Shown: positions 16,491 to 24,695 of the stretch, piece after piece
Position numbering within the stretch: the stretch's first letter is position 1
Layout: the number at the start of each line of letters is the position of its first letter
Origin: CAVSCR01 sp963726575
Lineage (GTDB): Bacteria > Actinomycetota > Actinomycetes > JAHEKZ01
Direction: 5' to 3'
DNA length: 64,000 nucleotides
NCBI GenBank assembly: GCA_963726575.1
Contig: CAVSCR010000005.1
Span: 1 to 64,000, forward strand
The notes under the pieces: model-generated
The model's input: the letters and a program-made list of their open reading frames with translations, nothing else
Databases searched by the model: none
What the model was told of the DNA's origin: nothing
Made by a program: the position numbers and the translations under genes

Positions 16491-17875
16491 CGGCTCGGCT
16501 GCTCGAAGGCGAAAATGCCAGAGGGCACCGTGATTCCTGAGTCGGACAACCGGTCGAGGAACTTCGGTCGCAGTCCGGTCGACTTCAAGGTACCGCGGTA
16601 GCGTCCCTGGTCGTCCACACCGGACTTGTAGTCGAAGGTGAATAAGTCCTGCAGCGTGACGATGTCCCCCTCCATCCCGACGACTTCACTGACGTGAGTG
16701 ATGCGGCGGCTGCCATCCCGAAGACGGGACTGGTGCACGATCAGGTCGATGGCGCTGGCCACCTGTTCGCGGATGGCGCGCACCGGGAGGTCGATGCCCG
16801 CCATCAGCACCATGGTTTCGAGCCGGGCGAGCGAGTCGCGGGGCGCGTTGGCGTGAACTGTCGTCAGTGAACCGTCGTGGCCGGTGTTCATCGCCTGGAG
16901 CATGTCGAGTGCCGCACCGTCGCGGACCTCTCCCACCACGATGCGGTCTGGCCGCATCCGTAGGGCATTGCGCACGAGGTCGCGGATCGCGACCTCGCCG
17001 CGCCCCTCTACGTTCGACGGGCGGGACTCCAAGCGCACCACATGCTCCTGGTGCATCTGAAGCTCCGCCGCATCCTCAACAGTGATGATCCGCTCGTCCT
17101 CGGGGATGAATCCGGAGAGCACGTTCAGGGTCGTCGTCTTGCCCGAACCCGTACCCCCGCTGATCAACACGTTGAGGCGACCGCGTACGCACGCGGCGAG
17201 GAAGTCGCACACCGCCCGCGTCATGGTGCCGAATCCGACCAGGTCGTCGGCCTCATAGGGGTCACGAGCGAACTTGCGGATGGTCAGCAACGACCCGTCC
17301 AAGGCGATGGGGGACACGACTGCGTTGACTCGGCTCCCATCCGGGAGACGGGCGTCGACCATCGGGCTCGACTCGTCCACTCGGCGCCCGACGCGGCCAA
17401 CGACCTTGTCGATGGTCCGCCGTAGGTGTGCCTCGTTCTGGAACGTCGCATCGACGTGGTGGAGCCGACCGAAGCGCTCTACGAATATCTGGTCATGGCC
17501 GTTGACCATGACCTCGGTCACGTCCGCATCGCGCAGGAACGGCTCCAACGGTCCATGGCCCAGGATCTCGTCGGCGACCTCCTGTGCCACTCGCGTGCGG
17601 TCGGCGGTCGTCAACGGTGTCTCTTCCAGCTCGAGCACCATCTGAAGGGTTTGCCGAACCCGCTGCTCGATCTCGGCCTGGTCCATGCGTGCGTCGTACA
17701 GCTTGGGTCCCAACGACTCGAGCAATGCTTGGTGGACGCTCTGCTTGACCTCGGCAAACGGATCCTGCTGGCGCGCTGAACGCGTTGGTGCTCCCGGACG
17801 GCTCTCGGCCGGTCCCCGCGCGGGGTCCTCCATGTCGTTGGTGCGAGCGTGGCTGAGGCGGTCGGAAAGTGTCAT
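16487..17875 (-). CDS. tadA: TadA/CpaF, Tad pilus assembly ATPase
   Basis: A 462-residue cytoplasmic ATPase that drives extension of Flp/Tad pili. A variable, charged first 40 residues precede the conserved N-terminal domain (EVADEILGHGPLEPFLRD, then VTEVMVNGHDQIFVERFGRL). Walker A is GGTGSGKTT (240-248); the Asp box/Walker B region is RPDRIVVGEVRDGAALDMLQAMNTGH and the His box DGSLTTVHAN. Length is normal for CpaF. The start overlaps the TadZ stop by 4 bases, and its own stop overlaps the VWA-TadB start, so the ATPase and both platform proteins are translationally linked. Confidence 0.95.
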   Translation of the reverse strand: MTLSDRLSHARTNDMEDPARGPAESRPGAPTRSARQQDPFAEVKQSVHQALLESLGPKLYDARMDQAEIEQRVRQTLQMVLELEETPLTTADRTRVAQEVADEILGHGPLEPFLRDADVTEVMVNGHDQIFVERFGRLHHVDATFQNEAHLRRTIDKVVGRVGRRVDESSPMVDARLPDGSRVNAVVSPIALDGSLLTIRKFARDPYEADDLVGFGTMTRAVCDFLAACVRGRLNVLISGGTGSGKTTTLNVLSGFIPEDERIITVEDAAELQMHQEHVVRLESRPSNVEGRGEVAIRDLVRNALRMRPDRIVVGEVRDGAALDMLQAMNTGHDGSLTTVHANAPRDSLARLETMVLMAGIDLPVRAIREQVASAIDLIVHQSRLRDGSRRITHVSEVVGMEGDIVTLQDLFTFDYKSGVDDQGRYRGTLKSTGLRPKFLDRLSDSGITVPSGIFAFEQPSR

Positions 17876-19065
17876 GTCGTCACCTCGCGTCGCATGAAGG
17901 AGAACCGCCTGCGGTCACGGGGAACCAGGGCAGAGTCTGACCCCGCGTGTGCTGGCGCGCTGTGTCGGATCCGGTTGTCGGCAAGCCTTTGGATCGCAAC
18001 CGAGACCGGGTGGCCCGGCTCGTCGAGAATCAGCGGGATCCCCTTGTTGATCGAGGTCGAAACCGCGCGACTGGACGGAATCTGAGCGGCGATCGGAACG
18101 CTCAGTGCCTTCTCGACATCGCTGATGCTCAGCCCCACCTTGGAGTCACTGCGGTTGAGCACGACCTTCATGCTGTCCTTTGGGTAACCCAGCAGCTCGA
18201 GGGTGTCGAGCGTCAGCCGGAGATTCTTCAGCGCCGGGATATCGAGAGTCGCCAACAGGAGGTACACGTCGGCGAGGTCGAAGGCGGCCAGCACATGCTC
18301 GGTGAACGCGGGTGGCGAGTCGATCACGACGTAGTCGAACATGGTCCGCAGGGTGCGGATCAACTCGCTGACGGTGCCGACGGGAATGTGGTCGGCCTCG
18401 CCAGGCTCAAGTGGCGCCAGAACCGTGGAGACCCCAGCCGAGTAAGGCGTCAGGAGCGACTGCACCCCTGTGGCGTCCATCGTGCCTTGCATGGCGACCG
18501 CGTCCATGATCGTTCGTGCAGGGACCAACTGCATCGCGATCGCCACATCGCCGAAGGCCAGGTCCAGGTCGACCAGGCAAACAGACGACGTACCGCCGGC
18601 CGCCAACGCGACGGCCAAGTTGGTGGCGATGGTTGTCTTGCCACAACCTCCCTTTGCGGCAAAGACGGTGATCACTCGTCCGTCGCCGGTCTCCGCTCCC
18701 ACGGCTCCCAACAGGCCGTGCGAGACCTCGCGCGATCGTCGGCAGGCTTCGGCGACGGCCGTCAGGTCGTCCCCGTGCACGACCTCGCGCACGCCCGCCC
18801 GAAGCGCCTGGCCGAGCACCGTGACGTCGACCCGTCGTCGTAGCAGGACCACGCCGAGGTGTGGACGGTGGATCCGGTACTCAGCCGCCAGGTCGAGAAC
18901 GGCAGCGAGGTCACAACCAGACCCGATCACCACGAGCACTTCTTGCGGCTGCTGCTCCAAGGCACGATGGACTGCGTGGCTCGTGTCCACGACCGTGACG
19001 TCGCCACCAACCGCCCGCGTCAGTGAGTCAGCGGCTGTCGGATCTGCCTCGAGGAGGATGGCCAC
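17872..19065 (-). CDS. tadZ: TadZ/CpaE, pilus-localising MinD-like ATPase
   Basis: A 397-residue protein thought to place the Tad machine in the cell. Residues 1-130 form a degenerate receiver-like domain (VAILLEADPTAADSLTRAVG, then VVLLRRRVDVTVLGQALRAG). From about residue 135 there is a MinD/ParA-type ATPase with a deviant Walker A VFAAKGGCGKTTIATN, the LVDLDLAFGDVA switch and YVVIDSPPAFTEHVL Walker B. GTG 19065 is chosen because it starts just after the CpaB stop; the frame is open further but would overlap that gene. The C terminus ends with a basic stretch (PRDRRRFSFMRRE). Confidence 0.92.
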   Translation of the reverse strand: MAILLEADPTAADSLTRAVGGDVTVVDTSHAVHRALEQQPQEVLVVIGSGCDLAAVLDLAAEYRIHRPHLGVVLLRRRVDVTVLGQALRAGVREVVHGDDLTAVAEACRRSREVSHGLLGAVGAETGDGRVITVFAAKGGCGKTTIATNLAVALAAGGTSSVCLVDLDLAFGDVAIAMQLVPARTIMDAVAMQGTMDATGVQSLLTPYSAGVSTVLAPLEPGEADHIPVGTVSELIRTLRTMFDYVVIDSPPAFTEHVLAAFDLADVYLLLATLDIPALKNLRLTLDTLELLGYPKDSMKVVLNRSDSKVGLSISDVEKALSVPIAAQIPSSRAVSTSINKGIPLILDEPGHPVSVAIQRLADNRIRHSAPAHAGSDSALVPRDRRRFSFMRREVTT

Positions 19066-19069
19066 GTCG

Positions 19070-19867
19070 TCACCGCCGTCCGATGAACAGGGTGCGGTCG
19101 TCGACCCCGGCGCTCGGCGCAACATGGGACTGGCTGGTAACCAGCCCGAAGTAGATCGTGCCGGTCTGAACCGCGTGAATCAGCTTCTCGGCCTCGAGCT
19201 GTGTCACGGCGACCGTGATGAGCGTGGTGACCTGAGGTCCAGCGGTCGAGCTCTGGTCCTGGGAGCTTTGGCCGGCTGATGTCGCCGTCGTGGTCGCCCC
19301 GACGGCCAGGACCGTCACGTTGGGGAGGAGCACCCGCGTCGCACGCGTATAGGTGTGGTTGTCCTGCAGGTGATCGCCCGCGGGGGTCGACCCCGGCTTC
19401 TTCTCGTTGACGTTGAACGAGTCGAAGATCGCGATCTGCGACCCCGCCTGTACGAAGGTCCCGACGTGAGCCGGGTCCAGCAGCGCGACACTCACTGCCA
19501 GCTCGCCGTTGGGGATGCCCAGAGTGCCCGGCGTCGCGGCCGTGCTGGCGAATCGGTCGGCCAGAACGATCTCCCCGGCCACGATCGTCGACGTCGCGAC
19601 CAGGTCACCGTTGCCGGCGTTCACAGTGGTCAGTGCCCCCTCGGGAACCCCCTTGGCGGCGATCGCCTCCTTCACGACGAGCCCGTCGTCAACCGCCTGT
19701 TGGGCGGTGGTCCCCACGGGAACCTCCTTGGCGGCTACATAGACGTCGGTCGCCTCCTGGCCAGCCAGTGCACGGTTATCGGCGCCCTGTACGTAGGCGA
19801 AGACAGCAGCTGTTCCGACGATTGCGAGAACGACGGCTGCGATGACCGCCCAGACTCGACGATTCAT
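19070..19867 (-). CDS. cpaB: CpaB/RcpC, Tad pilus assembly protein
   Basis: A 265-residue exported protein of the CpaB/RcpC family. A single N-terminal membrane anchor (VWAVIAAVVLAIVGTAAVFAYVQG) precedes an SAF-type domain (VYVAAKEVPVGTTAQQAVDDGLV to IVLADRF, about residues 40-105) and the conserved LAVSVALLDPAHVGTFVQAGSQIAIFDSF core. A Ser/Thr/Gln-rich insert near 190-205 is variable. In gram-positives its exact role is unclear; in proteobacteria it supports the pilus channel. ATG 19867 has GGGGG upstream. It lies between the TadG-like and TadZ genes, as in other Tad operons. Confidence 0.9.
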   Translation of the reverse strand: MNRRVWAVIAAVVLAIVGTAAVFAYVQGADNRALAGQEATDVYVAAKEVPVGTTAQQAVDDGLVVKEAIAAKGVPEGALTTVNAGNGDLVATSTIVAGEIVLADRFASTAATPGTLGIPNGELAVSVALLDPAHVGTFVQAGSQIAIFDSFNVNEKKPGSTPAGDHLQDNHTYTRATRVLLPNVTVLAVGATTTATSAGQSSQDQSSTAGPQVTTLITVAVTQLEAEKLIHAVQTGTIYFGLVTSQSHVAPSAGVDDRTLFIGRR

Positions 19868-19938
19868 GACTGACGACCCCCTGGGTCTGCCCCAATACGG
19901 GCAATGTGGTTGCGGTGCACGGTTCGGTCGACTGCCTC

Positions 19939-21072
19939 TCAGCCGACCAGCTGAACGATGTTGGCGCCCATGGACGGGCCTGTGCCGATCCCGCCACCGC
20001 TGGGGACGGTCCCCGTGGTGAACCACCCGTACAGGCACTTGTCCGAGCCCTTGCAGTACCTGGTGCCGGTGGCGATCGAGTCGACGTGGTTGGGCTGCCC
20101 CGCGGGTAGGGCGTACCCGGTGAGATAGAACGCGGCGAATTGATCGATGTGGTACTGGCCGTTTGAACCAGTCAGGTTGTTGGTGTTGTCGTAGATCGGG
20201 ATGTAGATGATCTTGCCCACGAGGCCGGCGATGACGGACTTGCAGTCTTGGTTGATGGAGACGCCGGTGTTGTCCGCCACCCAGCTGTTGTTGTCGACAT
20301 TGGCGACACAGTTGTTGGAGTTGAGCCACCCGAAGCCGCCGGGCAGGTCAGCTCCGCTCGGCCCTGCGGGACAGTTCGTCGCGCCCGAGGTGTTGTGCAG
20401 ATAGAGCGCGTGTTCGTAGCTGGACGGGTATGAGGTGTAGGGGGGCGGTGGAGCAAAGTTCGTGCCGACACCGGTGTAGTTGTTCCACTCACACAAGGAG
20501 ATGGTTACCGGCAGGGTGGTCGCCAACGACTTCGGCGGCCCCCAGGCCACCTGTGCACACGCGGTCACCCTTTTGCCCTGGTAGCTCGAGTTGCCAGGCA
20601 GCAGGCGCGAGAAGACGGGCGGTAGCAGAGTCGACCCGTTGGACAGCAGAGTGTTGGTGTGCACCTGTACGTACTTGGTCGGAGACGCCGGTGGCGCGGG
20701 GCAGTCGTACACCGACCCAGAGACCGCTGCGCACGGCAGGAGGCTGCTGCTTCCACTGCCGCAGACGTTAGTGACCTGGGAGAAGTTGTCCTTCGCGTTC
20801 GAGTTGGCATACCTCCCGGCGGTGCTCGACGCCGATATGCCAGAGTCACACGGCTTCCCGGCGGCGCAGTCCTGCGCTACTGCAAGTGCGCCCGCATCGG
20901 CACCGTTCTGGAGCTCCCGACGCTCCGAGAACATCTGACCGAGGTCCACGCTGAAGGCCAGCATGCCCATGATGACGCCGCTGACCAGGAGAATCGCGAC
21001 GAGCGTGGCAACGGCACCAGCGTCGTCGGTTTGCCGGCCGCGGACGATCGGGGACCACGTCAGCCGAAGCAC
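19939..21072 (-). CDS. TadG-like pilus protein
   Basis: A 377-residue TadE/TadG-family protein. The N terminus has the short prepilin-like leader and hydrophobic helix (DDAGAVATLVAILLVSGVIMGMLAFSVDLGQMFSERRELQNGADAGALA), the hallmark of Flp-associated TadG proteins. The long exported part is unusually rich in Asn, Ser, Gly, Tyr and Cys (about nine Cys after the leader), suggesting a disulfide-stabilised adhesive or tip domain; this is inference. GTG 21072 overlaps the tadE stop by 13 bases. Positions usually conserved for prepilin cleavage (Glu at +5) are not kept, so it may remain membrane-anchored. Confidence 0.85.
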   Translation of the reverse strand: MLRLTWSPIVRGRQTDDAGAVATLVAILLVSGVIMGMLAFSVDLGQMFSERRELQNGADAGALAVAQDCAAGKPCDSGISASSTAGRYANSNAKDNFSQVTNVCGSGSSSLLPCAAVSGSVYDCPAPPASPTKYVQVHTNTLLSNGSTLLPPVFSRLLPGNSSYQGKRVTACAQVAWGPPKSLATTLPVTISLCEWNNYTGVGTNFAPPPPYTSYPSSYEHALYLHNTSGATNCPAGPSGADLPGGFGWLNSNNCVANVDNNSWVADNTGVSINQDCKSVIAGLVGKIIYIPIYDNTNNLTGSNGQYHIDQFAAFYLTGYALPAGQPNHVDSIATGTRYCKGSDKCLYGWFTTGTVPSGGGIGTGPSMGANIVQLVG

Positions 21073-21482
21073 CGCATGACCCCCTTCCCGGTCATTGCGA
21101 TGTCTCCCCCGACGGTGCTTCCCCCGGTGAACAGCCTCGCGATCGCGCCGACGGGGGTGATGAAGTGGAACGTGTACGAGGCGACGACCGTCGTAGAGAT
21201 GTCACCAGTGACTGTGGCTGGACAGCTGACGGTCACGGCTCCGGTAACCCCGCTCAGCGGCGTAGCCGCGGTGGCGACGACGCTCGGCACGGAGCCCGGC
21301 CGGCCCAGTGCGCTGACCCGTGCACCCTCGCGTGCAGCGGCCGTGATCGTGATCTGGGAGTAGAACAACCGGCCGAAGTCGATCAGGCCGAAGACGAGGA
21401 GGAGCAGGAGCGGCAGCACCAGCGCCAGCTCGACGGCAGCCGCTCCGCGGTCCCGCTCGGTGCTGCGAAGTCGTTTGAACAT
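21060..21482 (-). CDS. tadE: TadE-like pseudopilin
   Basis: A 140-residue TadE-family minor pseudopilin. The leader (FKRLRSTERDRG) is followed directly by the pilin-type helix AAAVELALVLPLLLLLVFGL with Glu at +5 after the Gly, so cleavage at G-A by a prepilin peptidase is predicted. DFGRLFYSQITITAAAREGARVSALG is the classic TadE continuation. The C-terminal part of about 85 residues is exported and holds two Cys (SCPAT and MRCFG). It starts 3 bases after the first Flp gene's stop and is the first of the large machinery genes. Confidence 0.92.
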   Translation of the reverse strand: MFKRLRSTERDRGAAAVELALVLPLLLLLVFGLIDFGRLFYSQITITAAAREGARVSALGRPGSVPSVVATAATPLSGVTGAVTVSCPATVTGDISTTVVASYTFHFITPVGAIARLFTGGSTVGGDIAMTGKGVMRCFG

Positions 21483-21485
21483 GTC

Positions 21486-21632
21486 TCACAGCCCCGGAGG
21501 GATGAGTTGGAAGAGTCCCCGGACGTTGATTCCCAGAAGCGCCACGGCCCCGATGATGACGACGAAGATCGCCATCAACATCAACGCGTACTCGACGGCG
21601 GTCGCGCCTTCGTCATGGCCGTTGTCAGTCAC
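21486..21632 (-). CDS. flp: Flp-family pilin (divergent copy)
   Basis: A 48-residue Flp pilin. The 12-residue leader MTDNGHDEGATA includes the cleavage Gly; the motif G-ATAVEY with Glu at +5 and the hydrophobic helix ALMLMAIFVVIIGAVALLG follow. It is shorter and more divergent than the two copies upstream, with a leader lacking their MQKYLIK start and a C terminus NVRGLFQLIPPGL. GTG 21632 is preceded by a strong AAGGAGGGAG. It may be a minor pilin in a filament made mainly of the other two. Confidence 0.92.
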   Translation of the reverse strand: MTDNGHDEGATAVEYALMLMAIFVVIIGAVALLGINVRGLFQLIPPGL

Positions 21633-21729
21633 GGTGAACTCCCTCCTTGGCTCAGGGTGGTGTTGCCTGGAGTGCGTGCGGGGCAGGTCGACCGCCCGAA
21701 TTCACAGTCGGTCGACCGCCCCCCACACG

Positions 21730-21897
21730 TCAGATCGCGTTCGCGACGTTGGTGAAGATGGTCGTGAGATTGGTGCCGAGCAACGTCACGGCGCCGATGA
21801 TGACGACTGCGATGAGGGCGACCATCAGGCCGTACTCGACCGCAGTCGCGCCCTCCTCGTCGCGGGTCTGAAACACCTTGATCAGGTACTTCTGCAT
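21730..21897 (-). CDS. flp: Flp-family pilin
   Basis: A 55-residue Flp pilin, the structural subunit of Tad pili. It begins MQKYLIKVFQTRDEEG, the expected basic leader, then ATAVEYGLMVALIAVVIIG, with Glu and Tyr at +5/+6 of the predicted mature pilin. It is identical to the next upstream pilin for the first 44 residues and differs only at the C terminus (TTIFTNVANAI), so the pair is a recent tandem duplication. Ribosome site AAGGGGAAA. Confidence 0.95.
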   Translation of the reverse strand: MQKYLIKVFQTRDEEGATAVEYGLMVALIAVVIIGAVTLLGTNLTTIFTNVANAI

Positions 21898-21925
21898 CTG
21901 GTTTCCCCTTTGGCTACAGACCGGC

Positions 21926-22093
21926 TCAGACCGCGCCGGCCACCGTGTTGAAGATCCCCCGAAGGTTCGTGCCCAGCAGGGTCACGGCGCCGATGATGAC
22001 GACCGCGATGAGCGCGACCATCAGGCCGTACTCGACCGCAGTCGCGCCTTCCTCGTCGCGGGTCTGGAACACCTTGATCAGGTACTTCTGCAT
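21926..22093 (-). CDS. flp: Flp-family pilin, first gene of the Tad operon
   Basis: A 55-residue Flp pilin with the same leader and helix as its neighbour downstream (MQKYLIKVFQTRDEEG-ATAVEYGLMVALI) and a different tail (RGIFNTVAGAV). Being the first gene after a 500-base intergenic region, it probably is the most strongly expressed and the main subunit. Ribosome site AAGGGGAA. The divergence only at the exposed C-terminal end suggests the two copies mix in one filament or are alternatives. Confidence 0.95.
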   Translation of the reverse strand: MQKYLIKVFQTRDEEGATAVEYGLMVALIAVVIIGAVTLLGTNLRGIFNTVAGAV

Positions 22094-22620
22094 GTGAATT
22101 CCCCTTGTGATGACGGTCGGCCCCCGGGGGAGCCGTCAGGGCGGCCCATGCCGACCCACGAAGACAGTCGCAGCGACATGTGCCCACGGTTGGGTGACGG
22201 GTTCGTCATTCGGCCGAACTGGTGAGGGTGACGCCCGGATCGGCGGATGCAAGTGCGCGCCCTGCTCACTTGCCACTACGCACAGCAACGAGATCGCGGG
22301 CAACGATGGATGCATTCGGCAGGATCGCCACTGTCCGCAACGCCATCGCGTCACGCACGGTGGCCTGACCCCGACCGAACGTGAATGACACGTGCGGACC
22401 ATGGTCGTCATGGATCGGTCGCCGTTAGACATACCCGCAGCAAGCTGCCTCGTCCGTGGCCGTCGATGGGTGATTCGGAGCGACACCGAGGCAGGAACAC
22501 GGAAGGTGGCACTCCATCGACGCTGAAGCATCGACGGCGCGCGGTGTTGCCGATCCCAATGCGGCCGTAGGAGAGCAGGTACCTAGCCTTTGGCTGCGCC
22601 GGCTCGTCGAGCTGTGCCTG
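22094..22620. other. Upstream region of the Tad operon
   Basis: About 530 bases without a supported gene. It must contain the promoter of the pilin operon. A CCCCCGGGGG palindrome lies at about 22121-22130, 30 bases before the first flp start. The plus-strand half leads into a small membrane protein gene. No -35/-10 pair stood out. Confidence 0.45.
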
Positions 22621-22854
22621 ATGCTCGGATGCGCCGGTCTCGCGTGCTTGCTCCTGGTCTTCGCGGATTGGGCACTCCCGCTGACAGTCGCCATCCTCTG
22701 CTTCTTTGCCAGCCTCGTCCTGATCCTCTGGGCGGCCAACGGAGCTCCACGGCATGTGCGGCTGGCGCTCTACGTCCTCGCAGCCGTACCTGCGCTGCTC
22801 CTCGTCTTGGTCCCGGTCGTTGTCGTCCGGGTCCTGTCCCTGCTCAACGCCTGA
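22621..22854 (+). CDS. Small membrane protein
   Basis: A 77-residue protein with three hydrophobic segments (GCAGLACLLLVFADWALPL, VAILCFFASLVLILWAA, VRLALYVLAAVPALLLVLVPVVVVRVL). The frame stays open upstream to 22474 with acceptable composition but offers no start codon there, so ATG 22621 is used without a clear ribosome site. No family was recognised. It is divergent from the Tad operon and convergent with the MarR remnant, whose stop it overlaps by 11 bases. Confidence 0.5.
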   Translation: MLGCAGLACLLLVFADWALPLTVAILCFFASLVLILWAANGAPRHVRLALYVLAAVPALLLVLVPVVVVRVLSLLNA

Positions 22855-23390
22855 CTGGTCCCTGCCCGGTCGCCGGTGGATCGCCCGACAACTCGACCGG
22901 TCCGCGAGCTGAACTCAATTCGCCCCGTCGTGCAGGGGCTCGGCTGGGTTGACGCTTGCCACGCGGGGGGACGGTCTTCAGCGTCGCTTCGACGTCGACG
23001 TCGATCAGCCCCTGCTGGATGACGGCGAGTGACTGCAGCAGCTGTCGGCGTTGTCCTTCGTCGAGGTCTGACATCACGGCTGTCTGCAACGCGACCACCT
23101 CGGGCAAGAACTCGTCGACGATCTGCGCGCGCCTCGTCGGTGATGCTGACCAACAGTCGGCGTCGGTCGGTCGGGTCGGGCTTCCGGACGACGAGGCCTC
23201 GACGTTCGAGGGTGTCCAGCAAGGACGTGACAGTGGCCGTGGTGACGATGAGGCGCTCGGCGATCGTCGTCGGGGACAACGGCCCTTTGGCGCCGTCCAG
23301 GATCGCCAGTGCCTGGCGTCCGGCAGCCGACAGGCCGTGGTGGCGCAGATTCCTGTTCAGCAGCGCGACGAATGCCTCACCGACCTGCAC
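22844..23390 (-). pseudogene. MarR-family regulator, frameshifted and lacking a clear start
   Basis: The winged-helix part is clear (GLSAAGRQALAILDGAKGPLSPTTIAERLIVTTATVTSLLDTLERRGLVVRKPDPTDRRRLLVSI), but after ITDEARA the frame is lost. One extra base near 23124-23132 separates it from the C-terminal dimerisation part (IVDEFLPEVVALQTAVMSDL to IQQGLIDVD); corrected length from GTG 23390 is 181 residues. The frame upstream of 23390 also looks coding (FEREFPGASESANAS, a typical MarR N terminus) but has no ATG, GTG or TTG before the neighbouring hairpin, so the true start may be lost. Either a decaying regulator gene or a sequencing indel plus a truncated start. Confidence 0.65.
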
Positions 23391-23472
23391 GAGAGCTACC
23401 AGGCTCGCGTTGGCGGACTCGCTGGCGCCGGGGAACTCGCGTTCGAAGCCGGTCGGCTTCCGGGCGCGCCGC

Positions 23473-23499
23473 GAAGGGCTCCCGGCTGGGGAGCCCTTC
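23473..23499 (-). terminator. Perfect 11-bp hairpin after the 23522 gene
   Basis: Arms GAAGGGCTCCC and GGGAGCCCTTC pair perfectly around a 5-base loop, 22 bases past the stop of the minus-strand gene at 23522. There is no U-tract, as is common for actinobacterial terminators. It also sits where the MarR gene's N terminus should begin. Confidence 0.6.
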
Positions 23500-23521
23500 G
23501 GCGGTGTCGTTCTGGCAGTGC

Positions 23522-23797
23522 TCAGTACTGCTCCTGCGAGGTCTGGGCCCGCAAGGTGATGTCAGGTGCGCCGACGACGCCGGCCTCGGTCATCACCGCT
23601 CGCAAGGAGGGGTCAGCCTGGAAGGACTTGGCGCTCTGCTCGTCGGGGAACTCGACGAGGACGAGCACGTCGTTACCGTCGCGCAGCACCCGATGGCCGG
23701 TCGCGCCGTGGCTGCGTCGCACCTTCTCGTGTCCGTCGAACGCGGCTTCCCAAGTGCCGTAGTCCGTTACCGACTGCCGCACCGCAAGTGTGGTCAT
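23522..23797 (-). CDS. Small ABM/EthD-like domain protein
   Basis: A 91-residue protein with the look of a dimeric alpha/beta barrel (antibiotic biosynthesis monooxygenase/cyclase-like) domain: LAVRQSVTDYGTWEAAFDGHE, RVLRDGNDVLVLVEFPDEQSAKSF, AVMTEAGVVGAPDI. Such small proteins bind aromatic or haem-like ligands or act as cofactor-free oxygenases; no specific residues fix the role here. ATG 23797 has CCGGAGGTT upstream. It is followed by a strong hairpin and then by the MarR remnant, which may once have regulated it. Confidence 0.7.
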   Translation of the reverse strand: MTTLAVRQSVTDYGTWEAAFDGHEKVRRSHGATGHRVLRDGNDVLVLVEFPDEQSAKSFQADPSLRAVMTEAGVVGAPDITLRAQTSQEQY

Positions 23798-23918
23798 GTG
23801 AACCTCCGGTTGTCCCCGTACTGGTCGCCACAATTACTAGACCCCTAATGACTAGAAGTCAAGCGATTCCTGAAGGGCGTTTCGGCGGAATGGTCGGAGG
23901 CAGCTGATCCGGCGGTCC

Positions 23919-24695
23919 TCAGTTCAGCGAGAAGGGGGGGTAGCGGTCGGTGACGAGGAGGAAGGCATAGGCGTCCACGCGAAGCCACCAGCGACTCACA
24001 CCGACGACGAAGTCGAAGAGGGCGCGCGGATAGCGGCCGGTGAACAAGATGGCGAACCAAGCGATGACGACCACGATGAACGCGGCGATGCTCAGGGCGA
24101 ACAACACGATGAAGTGCGGGATCGCCAGGAACCATTTGACCAGCGGCATCCCACGTTTCAGGTCCTTCTCGGCGTCGGGATAGTCGAGGTCGAGGTGAAT
24201 CCGCTGGTGCTCGACAGTCGACGGGTACTCGTCGGTCAGCAGGGCGAAGTAGGCGCCGATGCGGGTGGAGAACCGCGCCAGCTCCCGTGCGAAGTCGAAC
24301 CACCAACGCGGGTAGCGCTTGCGGAACAGGATCATCAGGAGCGTCGCCAAGAACAGCCCCGACACGATGCCGCCGCTCGTCGTCGTAACCGTCCGTCCAG
24401 CTTCGTTGGTGACGGTCTGGGTACCGCCGGCGGTGAGGACGCCCATGACAATGGCGATCGGGATGACCATCGCGAGCCGGAAGAACGTGGTCAACCGGTT
24501 GTACGACGGGGCGTAGTCCACCTCGAGGCGCGCCGGATACGGCGTCGCTGCCGGCCCCGACGGGACAACTCCCGGCGGTGGCGGTGCACCTGGCGGGAGG
24601 GGGACCCGCTGATCGGTCCACGCCAGGCCGTCCCAATAGCGGAGATAGCGGGAGTCTTGTGGGTCGACATACCAGCCGGCCGGGGTCTCGGGCAT
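23919..24695 (-). CDS. DUF2510-DUF4389 membrane protein
   Basis: A 258-residue membrane protein. The first 30 residues (AGWYVDPQDSRYLRYWDGLAWTDQRVP) form a DUF2510 motif common at the start of actinobacterial membrane proteins, then a Pro-rich linker. The rest is DUF4389-like, with repeated elements (WWFDFARELARFSTRIGAYFALLTDEYP, and again ALFDFVVGVSRWWLRVDAYAFLLVTDRYP) and four or so membrane helices. Function is unknown. ATG 24695 shares one base with the stop of the upstream gene (TGATG), so the two are coupled. Confidence 0.85.
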   Translation of the reverse strand: MPETPAGWYVDPQDSRYLRYWDGLAWTDQRVPLPPGAPPPPGVVPSGPAATPYPARLEVDYAPSYNRLTTFFRLAMVIPIAIVMGVLTAGGTQTVTNEAGRTVTTTSGGIVSGLFLATLLMILFRKRYPRWWFDFARELARFSTRIGAYFALLTDEYPSTVEHQRIHLDLDYPDAEKDLKRGMPLVKWFLAIPHFIVLFALSIAAFIVVVIAWFAILFTGRYPRALFDFVVGVSRWWLRVDAYAFLLVTDRYPPFSLN

